A stretch of DNA of 64,000 bases from Virgisporangium aurantiacum (GTDB taxonomy: Bacteria; Actinomycetota; Actinomycetes; Mycobacteriales; Micromonosporaceae): the NCBI RefSeq assembly GCF_016863635.1, contig NZ_BOPG01000003.1, positions 310,001-374,000 on the forward strand. Reading direction: 5' to 3'. The notes under the pieces are model-generated. The model worked only from the letters and a program-made list of their open reading frames with translations, ran no database searches and was not told where the DNA came from. Below are positions 50,102 to 62,391 of this stretch, piece after piece (the stretch's first letter is position 1; every line of letters begins with the position of its first letter). The translations under genes were made by a program, and so were the position numbers.

Positions 50102-51370
50102 TCAGGCAACGGCGGAGCTGAAGTCCCGGTCGTCGAAGGGACCGATGACCGCCAACGACGGCCGGCAGTCCAGCAGTTCGGCGGCGATCACGGCGACCTC
50201 CTCGGTGGTGACCCCGTCGACGCGCGTCAGGATCTCGTCGACCGACAGCAGGTCGGGGTGCAGCAGTTCGCCCTTGCCCAGCCGGCTCATCCGGGACCCG
50301 GTGTCCTCCAGCCCGAGCACCAGCGAGCCCTTCAACATCCCCTTGCCGCGGGCGACCTCGGACTCGGTGAGACCGCTCGCCGCCACCTTCGCCAACTCGT
50401 CGCGGGTGATCGCGAGCACCTCGTCGACCTTGCCCGGGGCGCAGCCCGCGTAGACGCCGAAGAGCCCGGCGTCGGCGTACAGCGACGTGAACGAGTAGAC
50501 CGAGTACGCGAGCCCGCGCTTCTCCCGGATCTCCTGGAACAGCCGGCTCGACATGCCGCCGCCGAGCACGTTGTTCAGCACGCCGAGCGCGAACCGCCGC
50601 TCGTCACGGCGCGCCAGACCGGCACAGCCGAGCACCAGGTGCGCCTGTTCGGTGTCCTTGTCGAGCAGCACGACCTGCCCCGTACGGGCCACGACGAGCG
50701 GGGAGTCCGCCCGGGTGGGTGCCGCTGCGCCCGTCCCCTCGAACCCGCGACGGCCCGACAGCCCCGCGACCACGCCGGCCACGACGGTGTCGTGGTCGAG
50801 ATTCCCGGCGGCGGCGATGACGATCGACGGCCCGGTGTAGCGGGCCCGGTAGAAGTCGTTGATCTCGTCGCGGGTGAGCGCGCCGATGGTGCGGGCCGAC
50901 CCGCTGATGCGCTGGCCGAGCGGGTGGTCGGCGAACACGGCCTCGGTGAACAGGTCGTGGACCTCGTCACCGGGCTCGTCGTCCTGCATCGCGATCTCTT
51001 CGAGGATCACGCCGCGCTCGGTCTCGACGTCGCCGGCCGCGAGCACCGAGTTGGCCACCACGTCGCACATGACGTCGACCGCGAGCGGCAGGTCGGCGTC
51101 GAGGATGCGCGCGTAGTAGCAGGTGTACTCCTTGGTGGTGAACGCGTTGGTCTCGCCGCCCACCGCCTCGATCTGGCTGGAGATGTCCATCGCCGAGCGC
51201 TTCTCGGTGCCCTTGAAGAGCAGGTGCTCCAGGAAATGCGAGACGCCCGACTGCGCCGGCCCCTCGTCGCGGGCGCCGACACCCACCCAGACCCCGACCG
51301 CCGCGCTGCGCATCGTCGGGATCGCCTCGGTGAGGACCCGCACGCCGTTCGGAAGGACGGTGCGGCGCAT
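50102..51370 (-). CDS. M16-family zinc peptidase
   Basis: A 422-residue processing-peptidase-like enzyme. The inverted zinc motif HFLEH lies near residue 45 (SGVSHFLEHLLFKGT), with the downstream Glu in EERGVILEEIAMQDDE-like form (ETERGVILEEIA). The second domain contains RGLAYSVYSF. In actinobacteria it is a constant neighbour of pnp; its substrate is unknown. The start is taken at ATG 51370; a TTG 18 bases upstream with AGGA is an alternative. The gene is separated from pnp by repeats and hairpins. Confidence 0.92.
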   Translation of the reverse strand: MRRTVLPNGVRVLTEAIPTMRSAAVGVWVGVGARDEGPAQSGVSHFLEHLLFKGTEKRSAMDISSQIEAVGGETNAFTTKEYTCYYARILDADLPLAVDVMCDVVANSVLAAGDVETERGVILEEIAMQDDEPGDEVHDLFTEAVFADHPLGQRISGSARTIGALTRDEINDFYRARYTGPSIVIAAAGNLDHDTVVAGVVAGLSGRRGFEGTGAAAPTRADSPLVVARTGQVVLLDKDTEQAHLVLGCAGLARRDERRFALGVLNNVLGGGMSSRLFQEIREKRGLAYSVYSFTSLYADAGLFGVYAGCAPGKVDEVLAITRDELAKVAASGLTESEVARGKGMLKGSLVLGLEDTGSRMSRLGKGELLHPDLLSVDEILTRVDGVTTEEVAVIAAELLDCRPSLAVIGPFDDRDFSSAVA

Positions 51371-51423
51371 GGAATCAGTCTCGTTCAATGTTCCTGCTCG
51401 GGGGTGAAGGGGATGGGAGACGC

Positions 51424-51505
51424 CGGGGCGCCCCGAATGTAGTCGAGGCGCCCCGGGTCGTGCCTGTCGTGCCTGTCTTGCCTGGCTCGCGGGGCTTCCG
51501 CGAGC
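51424..51505 (-). terminator. Hairpins and 9-bp tandem repeats downstream of pnp
   Basis: The first structure after pnp is GCTCGCGG-N5-CCGCGAGC (51485-51505), eight bases past the stop. Next are three tandem copies of a 9-mer (TCGTGCCTG twice, TCTTGCCTG once; 51458-51484). A second stem follows (CGGGGCGCC / GGCGCCCCG, 51424-51455). This looks like a terminator array between pnp and the M16 gene. Confidence 0.6.
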
Positions 51506-51512
51506 AGGACGG

Positions 51513-53999
51513 TCAGTCGCGGCGCTGACGCCGACGGCGGAACTCGCCGCCCTCGTCGCCGCTGCCGCCTTCGCCGCCGGCCTCACCACCGGTGGGGGCA
51601 GCGGTGGGGCCGCCGCCCTCGCCGGCCGGCGCGTCCGTGGCGGCGGCGCGCGGAGCACCGTCACCCCGGTCGCTGCGCTCGCGGCGCGGACCACGGTCGC
51701 CGCCGCGGTCGCCACGGTCGCGCGGGCCACGGTCGCCACGGTCGCGGCGCGGGCCACGGTCGCCGCCGCGGTCACCGCCCCGGTCGCCGCCGCCACCCTC
51801 GGCCGCCGGAGCGACCTCGCCGTCGGCGCGCACCTTGTCGAGGTAGACCTTGCCGCGGGCGTCGATGTCGGCGATCTGGACCTCGACCTTGTCGCCGACG
51901 TTCAGGAAGTCCTCGACCCGCTCGACCCGCTTGCCCTCGCCCACCTTGGAGATGTGCAGCAGGCCGTCGCGGCCGGGCAGCAGCGAGACGAACGCGCCGA
52001 ACGCGGCCGTCTTCACCACTGTGCCGAGGAAGCGGTCGCCCACCTTCGGCAGGGTCGGGTTGGCGATCGCGTTGATCCGCTCGACCGCCGCCTGCGCCGA
52101 CGGGCCGTCGGTGGCGCCGACGTAGATCGTGCCGTCGTCCTCGATGGTGATGTCGGCGCCGGTCTCGTCCTGGATCGCGTTGATCATCTGACCCTTCGGG
52201 CCGATGACCGCGCCGATCTTGTCGACCGGAATCTTGACGGTGGTGACGCGCGGCGCGTAGTCGGACATCTCCGCCGGCGCCGCGATCGCCTCCTCCATCA
52301 CGTCGAGGATGGTCTGGCGCGCCTCGTGTGCCTGCTGCAGCGCGGCGGCGAGCACGTCGGACGGGATGCCGTCGAGCTTGGTGTCGAGCTGCAGCGCGGT
52401 GACGTACTCCCGCGTGCCGGCGACCTTGAAGTCCATGTCGCCGAACGCGTCCTCGGCACCGAGGATGTCGGTGAGGGTGACGTACTGCGTCTTGCCCTCG
52501 ACCTCGTCGGAGATCAGGCCCATCGCGATGCCGGCGACGGCCGCCTTCAGCGGGACACCCGCCGACAGCAGCGCCATCGACGACGCGCAGACCGAACCCA
52601 TCGAGGTGGACCCGTTGGAGCCGAACGCCTCCGACACCTGCCGGATCGCGTACGGGAACTCCTCGCGGCTCGGCAGCACCGGGATCAGGGCCCGCTCGGC
52701 GAGCGCGCCGTGCCCGATCTCGCGCCGCTTCGGCGCGCCGACCCGGCCGGTCTCGCCGACCGAGTAGGGCGGGAAGTTGTAGTTGTGCATGTACCGCTTG
52801 GACTTCGCCAGGCCGAGCGTGTCGAGCGTCTGCTCGAGGCGGAGCATGTTCAGCGTGGTGACGCCCATGATCTGGGTCTCGCCGCGCTCGAACAGCGCCG
52901 AACCGTGCACCCGCGGCAGCACGCCGATCTCCGCGGTGAGCGGACGGATGTCGCGCGGGCCACGCCCGTCGATGCGGACCTGCTCGCGCAGGACGCGGGC
53001 GCGCACCTCGTTCTTGGTGAGCGACCTGATCGCCGCGGAGAGCTCCTTCTCGCGCCCCTCGAACTGGGCGCCGAGCTGCTCGATGGCGGCGGCCTTGACC
53101 TTGTCGAGGGCCTCCTCGCGCTCGGCCTTCGGGGCGATCTTCAGCGCCTCGGCGACCTGCGCCCGGACGGCGCCGGCGACGGCCTCGTAGGCGTCGTCGG
53201 CGTACTCGTGGAAGGTCGGGTACTCCTGCACCGGCTTCGCCGCGACCTCGGCCAGCTCGCTCTGCGCGCGGCACAACTCGCGGATGGCCGGCTTCGCGGC
53301 CTCCAGGCCGGCGGCCACCACGTCTTCGGTGGGTGCCGCGGCACCGGCGGCGACCAGAGCGATGGTGTGCTCGGTGGCCTCGGCCTCGACCATCATGATC
53401 GCCACGTCACCGTCGGGCAGCGCGCGCCCGGCGACGACCATGTCGAACGTGGCCTTGGCGATCTCGTCGTTGGTGGGGAACGCGACCCACTGGCCCTCGA
53501 CGTGCGCCATGCGGGTGGCACCGACCGGGCCGCTGAACGGCAGGCCGGACAGCTTCGTCGACATCGACGCGGCGTTGATCGCCACGACGTCGTACGGGTG
53601 CTGCGGGTCGAGCGCCAGCACCGTCTCGACGACCTGGACCTCGTTGCGCAGGCCCTTCACGAACGTGGGCCGCAGCGGGCGGTCGATGAGCCGGCAGGTG
53701 AGGATCGCGTCTTCGCTCGGCCGGCCCTCGCGGCGGAAGAACGAGCCGGGGATCCGCCCGGCCGCGTACATCCGCTCCTCGACGTCGACGGTGAGCGGGA
53801 AGAAGTCGAACTGCTCCTTCGGCGCCTTGCTGGCCGTGGTGGCCGAAAGCACCACGGTGTCGCCCAGCTGGGCGAGCACCGAACCGGCGGCCTGACGAGC
53901 CAGGCGACCGGTCGAGAAGATCACTTCGCGGGTGCCGCGCGCACCGTTGTCGATCACTGCGCGGGATTGGTGGGTGCCGAGAGTGGTCGGCTGGGTCAT
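51513..53999 (-). CDS. pnp: Polynucleotide phosphorylase (PNPase)
   Basis: A phosphorolytic 3'-5' RNase of 828 residues. Two RNase PH-like domains, separated by the alpha-helical region, are followed by KH ([15 protein letters not shown], about 585-650) and S1 ([20 protein letters not shown], about 655-725). The C-terminal 95 residues are unusual: an Arg/Asp/Gly tail with [12 protein letters not shown] repeats, then an acidic end and a final RRRRQRRD. Such a tail could be an RNA- or protein-binding disordered region. Upstream lies rpsO. Confidence 0.95.
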   Translation of the reverse strand: MTQPTTLGTHQSRAVIDNGARGTREVIFSTGRLARQAAGSVLAQLGDTVVLSATTASKAPKEQFDFFPLTVDVEERMYAAGRIPGSFFRREGRPSEDAILTCRLIDRPLRPTFVKGLRNEVQVVETVLALDPQHPYDVVAINAASMSTKLSGLPFSGPVGATRMAHVEGQWVAFPTNDEIAKATFDMVVAGRALPDGDVAIMMVEAEATEHTIALVAAGAAAPTEDVVAAGLEAAKPAIRELCRAQSELAEVAAKPVQEYPTFHEYADDAYEAVAGAVRAQVAEALKIAPKAEREEALDKVKAAAIEQLGAQFEGREKELSAAIRSLTKNEVRARVLREQVRIDGRGPRDIRPLTAEIGVLPRVHGSALFERGETQIMGVTTLNMLRLEQTLDTLGLAKSKRYMHNYNFPPYSVGETGRVGAPKRREIGHGALAERALIPVLPSREEFPYAIRQVSEAFGSNGSTSMGSVCASSMALLSAGVPLKAAVAGIAMGLISDEVEGKTQYVTLTDILGAEDAFGDMDFKVAGTREYVTALQLDTKLDGIPSDVLAAALQQAHEARQTILDVMEEAIAAPAEMSDYAPRVTTVKIPVDKIGAVIGPKGQMINAIQDETGADITIEDDGTIYVGATDGPSAQAAVERINAIANPTLPKVGDRFLGTVVKTAAFGAFVSLLPGRDGLLHISKVGEGKRVERVEDFLNVGDKVEVQIADIDARGKVYLDKVRADGEVAPAAEGGGGDRGGDRGGDRGPRRDRGDRGPRDRGDRGGDRGPRRERSDRGDGAPRAAATDAPAGEGGGPTAAPTGGEAGGEGGSGDEGGEFRRRRQRRD

Positions 54000-54171
54000 G
54001 TGGGTGTGTACTCCTTCGATCAGTTCTTCGAAAGGTGCCCCACCCAGAGCGACCGGCCGCCGGTCTTCGATCGAAGCTCGCGGGTCCTACGTTTCAAGGT
54101 CCGAAAGCCACTACCGAGGACCGGTGCACCGTCGCTCACGGGGCGTAAAGCACCAGTGTTACAGAAAACAA

Positions 54172-54200
54172 GAGGGAGCGGCGAGTTACGCCGCTCCCTC
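54172..54200 (-). terminator. Intrinsic terminator of rpsO
   Basis: A perfect 12-bp stem (GAGGGAGCGGCG and its complement) with loop TAACT, starting six bases past the rpsO stop. On the minus strand it is followed by TTGTTTTCTG. This is the clearest rho-independent terminator in the window. Confidence 0.85.
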
Positions 54201-54205
54201 GAGGC

Positions 54206-54475
54206 CTATCGACGCAGGCCAAGCCGCTCGATGAGCGACCGGTACCGGGCGATGTCGGTCTTCTGAAGGTAGTTCAGCAGCCGGCGACGGCGGCCGACCA
54301 ACAGGAGCAGGCCGCGGCGGCTGTGGTGGTCGTGCTTGTGCTCCCGGAGGTGGTCGGTGAGGTCGCGGATCCGCTTGCTCAGCATCGCGACCTGAACCTC
54401 CGGCGAGCCGGTGTCGCTTTCGCCGGTCTTGTACTCCGAGATGATCTCGGTCTTCTGGGCGGTGTCGAGCGCCAT
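54206..54475 (-). CDS. rpsO: 30S ribosomal protein S15
   Basis: An 89-residue S15, full length and canonical ([19 protein letters not shown], then [20 protein letters not shown] and [20 protein letters not shown]). It binds 16S rRNA helix h22. AAGGGAG precedes the ATG by four bases. It lies between ribF and pnp in the standard order; transcription from rpsO into pnp would be limited by the strong terminator. Confidence 0.97.
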   Translation of the reverse strand: MALDTAQKTEIISEYKTGESDTGSPEVQVAMLSKRIRDLTDHLREHKHDHHSRRGLLLLVGRRRRLLNYLQKTDIARYRSLIERLGLRR

Positions 54476-54574
54476 GTTCTCCCTTAAATCTGTTTACCGG
54501 GTGTGCCCGGGCCCGCGGCGTCGGGCAGGCATCCGGGCTTCGCGCCATCTCAGAAGGCACGACGAACCGCCGGA

Positions 54575-55543
54575 TCAGCCGGCGGACTCCTCCACGGTAC
54601 CAGGTTCACTGAGGAGACTTCTGGTGCGGGCGACGTCGTCGTTGATCTGTTCCACCAGCGGCGGCAGCGAGGTGTAGGTGCGCTGCTCGCGGAGCCGTTC
54701 GACGAAGTCGAGCGCGATCCGTTCGCCGTAGATGTCGGCGTCGAAGTCGAGGATGAACGCCTCCACGCGCCGCTCCCGGCCGGAAAAGGTGGGGTTCGTC
54801 CCGATCGACACGGCACCCACCCGGTTGGTGTCGCTGGGCGTGGGGTGCCCGATCGCGACCCGCGCGGCGTAGACGCCGTCGGCCGGCACGGCCGCGTACT
54901 GGCTGCTCATGAGGTTCGCGGTCGGGAAGCCGAGTTGGCGCCCCCGCTGGTCGCCGCGGACCACCACGCCCTCCAGGCGATGGGGGCGCCCGAGCGCGGC
55001 GGCCGCCGCGCCCACGTCACCCGCCGCGATCAGCGAGCGGATGTAGGTGGACGAGAAGACGGTGTCACCGGCCGCCACCAGCGGCGCCTCCTCGACCCCG
55101 AACCCGAACGTCCGGCCGAGCCGGCGCAGCAGGTCGACGTCGCCGGCGGCCTTGTGGCCGAAGCGGAAGTTCTCCCCCACCACCACGAAGCCGGCGTGCA
55201 GGGTGTCGACGAGCACGTCGTGCACGAAGCCCTCGGCCGACAGCTTGGAGAAGTCCAGCGTGAACGGGATGACGCAGAGGGCGTCGACGCCCAGCCCGGC
55301 GATCAGTTCGGCCTTACGGCTGGGCTCGGTGAGCACCGCCGGATGCGACCCGGGCCGCACGACCTCGGCCGGGTGCGGGTCGAACGTCATCACGACGGCC
55401 GGCACGCCGGTCTCCCTGGCCCGCTTCACGGCGTGCCCGATGATCTGCTGGTGCCCGCGATGGACACCGTCGAACACGCCGATGGTGACGACCGACCGGC
55501 CCCACCCGCCCGGCACCGAGTCCAGACCCCGCCACCTGAGCAT
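54575..55543 (-). CDS. ribF: Bifunctional riboflavin kinase / FAD synthetase
   Basis: Makes FMN and FAD, 322 residues. The N-terminal FAD-synthetase domain has TIGVFDGVHRGHQQII (nucleotidyltransferase HxGH-like) and FSSTYIRSLI. The C-terminal riboflavin-kinase domain (about 185-315) begins RGDQRGRQLGFPTANL. The ATG overlaps the truB stop (ATGA). A longer frame upstream would only duplicate truB sequence in another frame. Confidence 0.95.
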   Translation of the reverse strand: MLRWRGLDSVPGGWGRSVVTIGVFDGVHRGHQQIIGHAVKRARETGVPAVVMTFDPHPAEVVRPGSHPAVLTEPSRKAELIAGLGVDALCVIPFTLDFSKLSAEGFVHDVLVDTLHAGFVVVGENFRFGHKAAGDVDLLRRLGRTFGFGVEEAPLVAAGDTVFSSTYIRSLIAAGDVGAAAAALGRPHRLEGVVVRGDQRGRQLGFPTANLMSSQYAAVPADGVYAARVAIGHPTPSDTNRVGAVSIGTNPTFSGRERRVEAFILDFDADIYGERIALDFVERLREQRTYTSLPPLVEQINDDVARTRSLLSEPGTVEESAG

Positions 55544-56436
55544 CAGTCTCCTCCCACGAGCACGACCTCGGGACGGGCCCGCCCGTCCCGCTCGGACACC
55601 ACGGCCAGCACCTCGCCGGCCGGATCGAACACGGCGTACGGGCCGGCGATGCCGACCGTCGCCAGCGGACCGCCATGTCGCAGCGTGCGCGTCTCCGCCT
55701 CGGTGGCGTCGCGGCGCGGCAGGAGCCGGGCGGCGGCGGCCGAGATGTCGAGGTTGATCGGATTCTCGGCCAGCTCCTCGAGCGTGGCCGCCTCGGCCAG
55801 CGTGAAGCCGCCGACGGCGGTGCGCCGCAACGCCGTGAGGTGCCCGCCGGTCTTGAGGTCGGCGCCCAGGTCGCGGGCGAGCGCCCGGATGTAGGTGCCG
55901 GACGAGCACTCGACGTCGACGTCGAGGTCGATCACGCCGTCACCCCGGCGGGTCGCCAGGAGGTCGAACCGCGACACCGTGACCGGCCGCGCGGCCAGTT
56001 CGACCGCCTCGCCCTTGCGCACCTTGGCGTAGGCCCGCACGCCCTTGATCTTGATCGCGCTCACGGCGCTGGGCACCTGCTCGATCGCGCCGGTCAGGGC
56101 GGCGATCCCCTGCGCGACAAGATCATCGGTGACGCCCGAAGCGTCGGCGCTCGACGTGACCTCGCCCTCGGCGTCGTCGGTGATCGTCGACTGGCCCAGC
56201 CGGATCGTTCCGAGGTACCGCTTGGTGCTGCCGACCACGTAGGTGAGCAGGCGGGTCGCCCGCTCGACCCCGAGCACGAGCACGCCGGTGGCCATCGGAT
56301 CGAGCGTGCCGCCGTGCCCGACCCGGCGGGTACGGGCCAGCCGCCGAACCCGGGCGACCACGTCGTGCGACGTCATTCCGGCCGGCTTGTCGACGACGAC
56401 GATGCCCCCTCTGCTCACGGGGTCACAGCGTGCCAC
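55543..56436 (-). CDS. truB: tRNA pseudouridine-55 synthase
   Basis: Modifies U55 in the T-loop of tRNAs, 297 residues. The N-terminal IVVVDKPAGMTSHDVVARVR and the catalytic-Asp motif GHGGTLDPMATGVLVLG are clear; the C-terminal PUA-like part is short. It begins GTG at 56436; a GTG six codons later is possible. The six-base gap to the upstream MATE gene, and the overlap with ribF downstream, put all three in one transcript. Confidence 0.95.
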   Translation of the reverse strand: MARCDPVSRGGIVVVDKPAGMTSHDVVARVRRLARTRRVGHGGTLDPMATGVLVLGVERATRLLTYVVGSTKRYLGTIRLGQSTITDDAEGEVTSSADASGVTDDLVAQGIAALTGAIEQVPSAVSAIKIKGVRAYAKVRKGEAVELAARPVTVSRFDLLATRRGDGVIDLDVDVECSSGTYIRALARDLGADLKTGGHLTALRRTAVGGFTLAEAATLEELAENPINLDISAAAARLLPRRDATEAETRTLRHGGPLATVGIAGPYAVFDPAGEVLAVVSERDGRARPEVVLVGGD

Positions 56437-56442
56437 ACGGGG

Positions 56443-57747
56443 TTACACCGTCGCGCCCACCCTGGCCCAGCGACCGCTTCGCACCCGCAGCAGCATGCCG
56501 GCCAGGCGGGCCAGGATGAACAGGGTCAGCGCGGCCCACACCCCGCCCAGGCCGAGGTCGAGCCGGCCGGCCAGCAGCGCACCCGGCATGAACACCCCGA
56601 AACCGGCCACGATCGTCAGGTTGCGCAGGAACCGGGTGTCGCCGGCGCCGAGCAGCACGCCGTCGAGCGCGAACAGGAGGCCCGCGAACGGCTGCATGGC
56701 CACGAACCACGGCCAGGCCAGCAGCGCCTGGTCGATCACCGCCTGGTCGTCGGTGAACAGGCCGGGCAGCACCGCGGCGCCGGCGCCGATCACCACGGCG
56801 AAGCCCACGCCGGTGACGATGCCGACCAGCGCGACCCGTCGGGCCAGCCAGCGCGCGCCGTCGGCCCGGCCGCCGCCGAGCTCCGCGCCGACCAGCGACT
56901 GCGCGGCGATCGCCACCGCGTCCTGGGCCAACGTGCAGAACATCCACAACTGCAGCGCGATCTGGTGCCCGGCCACCGCCGCCGACCCGAAGCTCGCCGC
57001 GACCGCGGTGGCGCTGAAGAACGACCCCTGCATGGCGGCGCCGCGCAGCAGCAGGTCACGGCCCATCACGAGCTGGCCGCGCAGCACCGCGAGGTCGGGC
57101 CGCAGCGGCGCGCGCTCGCGCATCAGCGCCCGCAGGAACAGCAGGCCGCTGAGCGTCTGCGCGACGGCGTTCGCGATCGCCGAACCCACCAGGCCGAGCC
57201 CCGCCGGGTAGACCAGGATCGGGCAGAGCACCGCCGAGAGCAGGCTCGCCGAGAGCACGTAGTAGAGGGGACGCCGCATGTCCTGCACGCCGCGCATCCA
57301 GCCGTTGCCGGCGGTGGCCAGGAGCAGGCCGGGCGCGCCGAGCGCGGCGACCCGGAGCCAGGTGGTGGCGGCGTCGGCCACCTCGGCGTCCCCGCCGGCC
57401 ATGGCCCTGCCCAGCGGACCCGCACCGATCTGCGCGACGAGCGCGACCAGCACGCCGAACCCGAACGCCAGCCACGATCCCTGCACGCCCTCGGCGATGG
57501 CCTCGGCCCGCTGGCCGGCGCCGAAGCGGCGGGCCACCCGGGCGGTGGTGCCGTACGAGACGACCGTGCCGAGCCAGGCCGCGATCGTGAGCGCGCTGCC
57601 GCCGATGGCCAGCCCGGCCAGCGGCACCCGGCCCAGGTGACCGACGACGGCGGTGTCGACCAGCACGTACGTCGGCTCGATGGCCAGCACCACGAGCGCC
57701 GGCAGGGCGAGCGCGGCCACCCGGCGCATGGTGGGCTCGGTGGTCAT
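56443..57747 (-). CDS. MATE-family efflux transporter (DinF-like)
   Basis: A 434-residue, twelve-helix multidrug/oligosaccharide exporter of the MATE class. The two six-helix bundles begin LPALVVLAIEPTYVLVDTAV and GAAMQGSFFSATAVAASFGS. The start at 57747 (MTTEP) is preferred over an upstream Met at 57813, since that N-terminal part looks noncoding. DinF-like MATE genes occur between rbfA and truB in many actinobacteria. It is followed closely by truB. Confidence 0.88.
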   Translation of the reverse strand: MTTEPTMRRVAALALPALVVLAIEPTYVLVDTAVVGHLGRVPLAGLAIGGSALTIAAWLGTVVSYGTTARVARRFGAGQRAEAIAEGVQGSWLAFGFGVLVALVAQIGAGPLGRAMAGGDAEVADAATTWLRVAALGAPGLLLATAGNGWMRGVQDMRRPLYYVLSASLLSAVLCPILVYPAGLGLVGSAIANAVAQTLSGLLFLRALMRERAPLRPDLAVLRGQLVMGRDLLLRGAAMQGSFFSATAVAASFGSAAVAGHQIALQLWMFCTLAQDAVAIAAQSLVGAELGGGRADGARWLARRVALVGIVTGVGFAVVIGAGAAVLPGLFTDDQAVIDQALLAWPWFVAMQPFAGLLFALDGVLLGAGDTRFLRNLTIVAGFGVFMPGALLAGRLDLGLGGVWAALTLFILARLAGMLLRVRSGRWARVGATV

Positions 57748-57824
57748 GCCCCCGATCCTGCCGGCACCCCGTAAGGCCTCACAACCCTTACAGCACTTAC
57801 TGGGACGTGGCACCGGACACGCCT

Positions 57825-57853
57825 GTGGACGCCCACCGGCGGTGGGCGTCCAC
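57825..57853 (-). terminator. Strong hairpin after the small 31-residue gene
   Basis: A perfect 13-bp stem (GTGGACGCCCACC and its complement) with a 3-nt loop lies 18 bp beyond the small gene's stop and 77 bp before the MATE start. There is no U-run. It should separate the small gene from the MATE-truB-ribF operon. Confidence 0.7.
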
Positions 57854-57871
57854 GATCAGGCAGATGTGTGT

Positions 57872-57967
57872 CTAGTAGCGGCGGTCCATCGAGGCCTGCA
57901 GCGCGGCGCGGGCACTCTCGCGCTCGGTGGGCTCGGGCTTGGGCTGCGGCTTCGGCTTTTCAGACAT
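57872..57967 (-). CDS. 31-residue Pro/Lys/Glu protein
   Basis: A short frame, MSEKPKPQPKPEPTERESAR followed by AALQASMDRRY. An ideal AGGAG lies eight bases before the ATG. A strong hairpin follows the stop. The N-terminal half is a Lys-Pro/Glu-Pro alternating charged stretch and the second half is a short amphipathic helix. It has no recognised family. Support comes from the ribosome site, clean termination and the non-random composition; no long homologue can be claimed. Confidence 0.6.
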   Translation of the reverse strand: MSEKPKPQPKPEPTERESARAALQASMDRRY

Positions 57968-58310
57968 GGCGAAGTCTCCTTGGACGTCTCCGGTGACACG
58001 GGCGGTCGCGCGGCCGGCGCTGAAGGACGGCCGCTGAACACGGTGCGTGGTGACCGGGATCGCCGGTGCACTCACGGCGGGAGCGGGCCAGCCTGGTGGG
58101 CCGGCCATGGAGACCGAGATAGCGGTTGTGCACACCCTCGACTTGCTCCCCCTCGCGGCCAGCAGTGCATCCCGCGGCGGGGAGCTGGCCTGCTATGGGG
58201 AGCAGATCCCGCCGCGACGGCGAAGGATAAGTACGACGGTGCGCATGCGATCTAAACTATCGTTTAGTTCCACCATGTGCGCGCTGTTCCCGGCAACTGA
58301 GACACCGAAA
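57968..58310. other. 343-bp gap between rbfA and the small gene, with an orphan palindrome
   Basis: No supported gene. The stretch holds the small gene's leader and a 16-bp palindrome CTAAAC-TATC-GTTTAG at 58252-58267, in an A/T-rich island (58225-58275). TetR-family operators look similar, but no regulator gene is near. In many relatives an nrnA (DHH) gene sits between rbfA and MATE; it is not found here. The rest of the gap (58000-58220) is ordinary GC-rich sequence with no signal I can name. Confidence 0.55.
58252..58267. promoter_or_regulatory. Orphan palindromic operator-like site
   Basis: CTAAACTATCGTTTAG is a perfect 6-bp inverted repeat with a 4-bp spacer, unusual in a roughly 70% GC genome. 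It lies 285 bp upstream of the 31-residue gene on the minus strand and past the rbfA terminator. A regulator encoded elsewhere could bind it. Confidence 0.5.
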
Positions 58311-58332
58311 GGGCGTCGGTTTCCCGACGCCC
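58311..58332 (-). terminator. Terminator of the infB-rbfA operon
   Basis: A 9-bp stem GGGCGTCGG / CCGACGCCC with a 4-nt loop, 19 bp past the rbfA stop. On the minus strand it continues TTTCGGTG, a short U-rich tail. It ends the rimP-to-rbfA transcription unit. Confidence 0.75.
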
Positions 58333-58351
58333 CCTCGATTTGACAGCTGGA

Positions 58352-58807
58352 TCAGCCCTCGCGGGCGGCCGTCACCTCGTCGTCTTCCGACTCTTCGGTC
58401 TTGTAGGGGTTCGCGCCGGCCGCGTACTGCTTGCCGGCCGCGAGGCGCTGCACCTCGGCGTCGGCGGTGCGGGCGGCCGCGAGCAGCTCGTCGATCTCCT
58501 TGACGTGCTCCTGCACGTCGTCGTGCACGAACGCCAGCGACGGCGAGTGCCGCAGCCCCATCGCCTTGCCCACCGTGCTGCGCAGCAGCCCCTTCGCGCT
58601 CTCCAGGGCGGCTGCGGTGCCGGCCTGCGCGGCCGCGTCGCCGAACACCGTGTAGAAGACGGTGGCTTCGCGCAGGTCGGCGGTGATCCGGGCATCGGTG
58701 ATCGTGATCATCCCGAGGCGGGGGTCCTTGATCTGGGTGCGAACGACCGAAGCAACCAGTTCGCGCACACGCTCCGCGTGGCGACGCACCTTGGCAGGGT
58801 CAGACAT
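58352..58807 (-). CDS. rbfA: Ribosome-binding factor A
   Basis: A 30S maturation factor of 151 residues, KH-type fold (VRELVASVVRTQIKDPRLG, ITITDARITADLREATVFYT). The acidic C-terminal extension (EESEDDEV) is usual in actinobacteria. The start at 58807 follows GGAGG; an earlier in-frame Met at 58834 lacks a ribosome site. It is last in the infB operon. Confidence 0.94.
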   Translation of the reverse strand: MSDPAKVRRHAERVRELVASVVRTQIKDPRLGMITITDARITADLREATVFYTVFGDAAAQAGTAAALESAKGLLRSTVGKAMGLRHSPSLAFVHDDVQEHVKEIDELLAAARTADAEVQRLAAGKQYAAGANPYKTEESEDDEVTAAREG

Positions 58808-58869
58808 CTCCCTCACCTCCTGATCAGACGACAATCCGTACGGTTTACGAGCGTACCCAGCCCGGCGGA

Positions 58870-59163
58870 TTAGTCATCGTCGCCGTGCAGGCGGCGTCGC
58901 ACCGACAGCATTTCCACTTCCGGGCGCGCGGCCACCAACCGCTCACACCGGTCCAATACGTCACGAACGTGGGCAGGCTCGGCCGCGACCACCGCGACCC
59001 CGATGGCGGCCCGGCCGTGCAGGTCGAGCGAGTCGACCTCCGCGACCGCCACCTCGAACTTCCGCAGCGCGGCGATGATCGGCCGCACGTAGCCGCGCTT
59101 CTCCTTCAACGACCGGCTGTCACCCGGGAGCAGCAGGTCGAACTCGGCAGTACCGGTGAACAA
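58870..59163 (-). CDS. DUF503 protein (YlxP-like)
   Basis: A 97-residue protein between infB and rbfA, the usual position. It matches DUF503: LLLPGDSRSLKEKRGYVRPI, then VAVAEVDSLDLHGRAAIGVA. The function is unknown, but its constant location suggests a ribosome-assembly role. The start codon is TTG at 59163, preceded by GGAGGG with good spacing; no other start fits the N-terminus. Confidence 0.88.
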   Translation of the reverse strand: MFTGTAEFDLLLPGDSRSLKEKRGYVRPIIAALRKFEVAVAEVDSLDLHGRAAIGVAVVAAEPAHVRDVLDRCERLVAARPEVEMLSVRRRLHGDDD

Positions 59164-59190
59164 TCAATTCCCTCCGTGAGAGGCGACAAA

Positions 59191-59217
59191 GGCCCGGCCG
59201 AATGTACCGGCCGGGCC
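59191..59217 (-). terminator. Hairpin between infB and DUF503
   Basis: A 10-bp stem GGCCCGGCCG / CGGCCGGGCC with a 7-nt loop, 15 bp past the infB stop; outer GACA/TGTC bases extend it with a bulge. On the minus strand it continues TTTGTCGCC. It could attenuate DUF503-rbfA transcription. Confidence 0.65.
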
Positions 59218-59231
59218 CTGTCACATCGATG

Positions 59232-62300
<3,069 letters not shown>

Positions 62301-62391
62301 TGCACTCCTCATCTCGAGGTCAGCAGCAGCTCCGTTTCCGGGCCCGCGCCGACCTCACTCGTGCACTTGAAGCCTTGTCATTTCAGGGACT

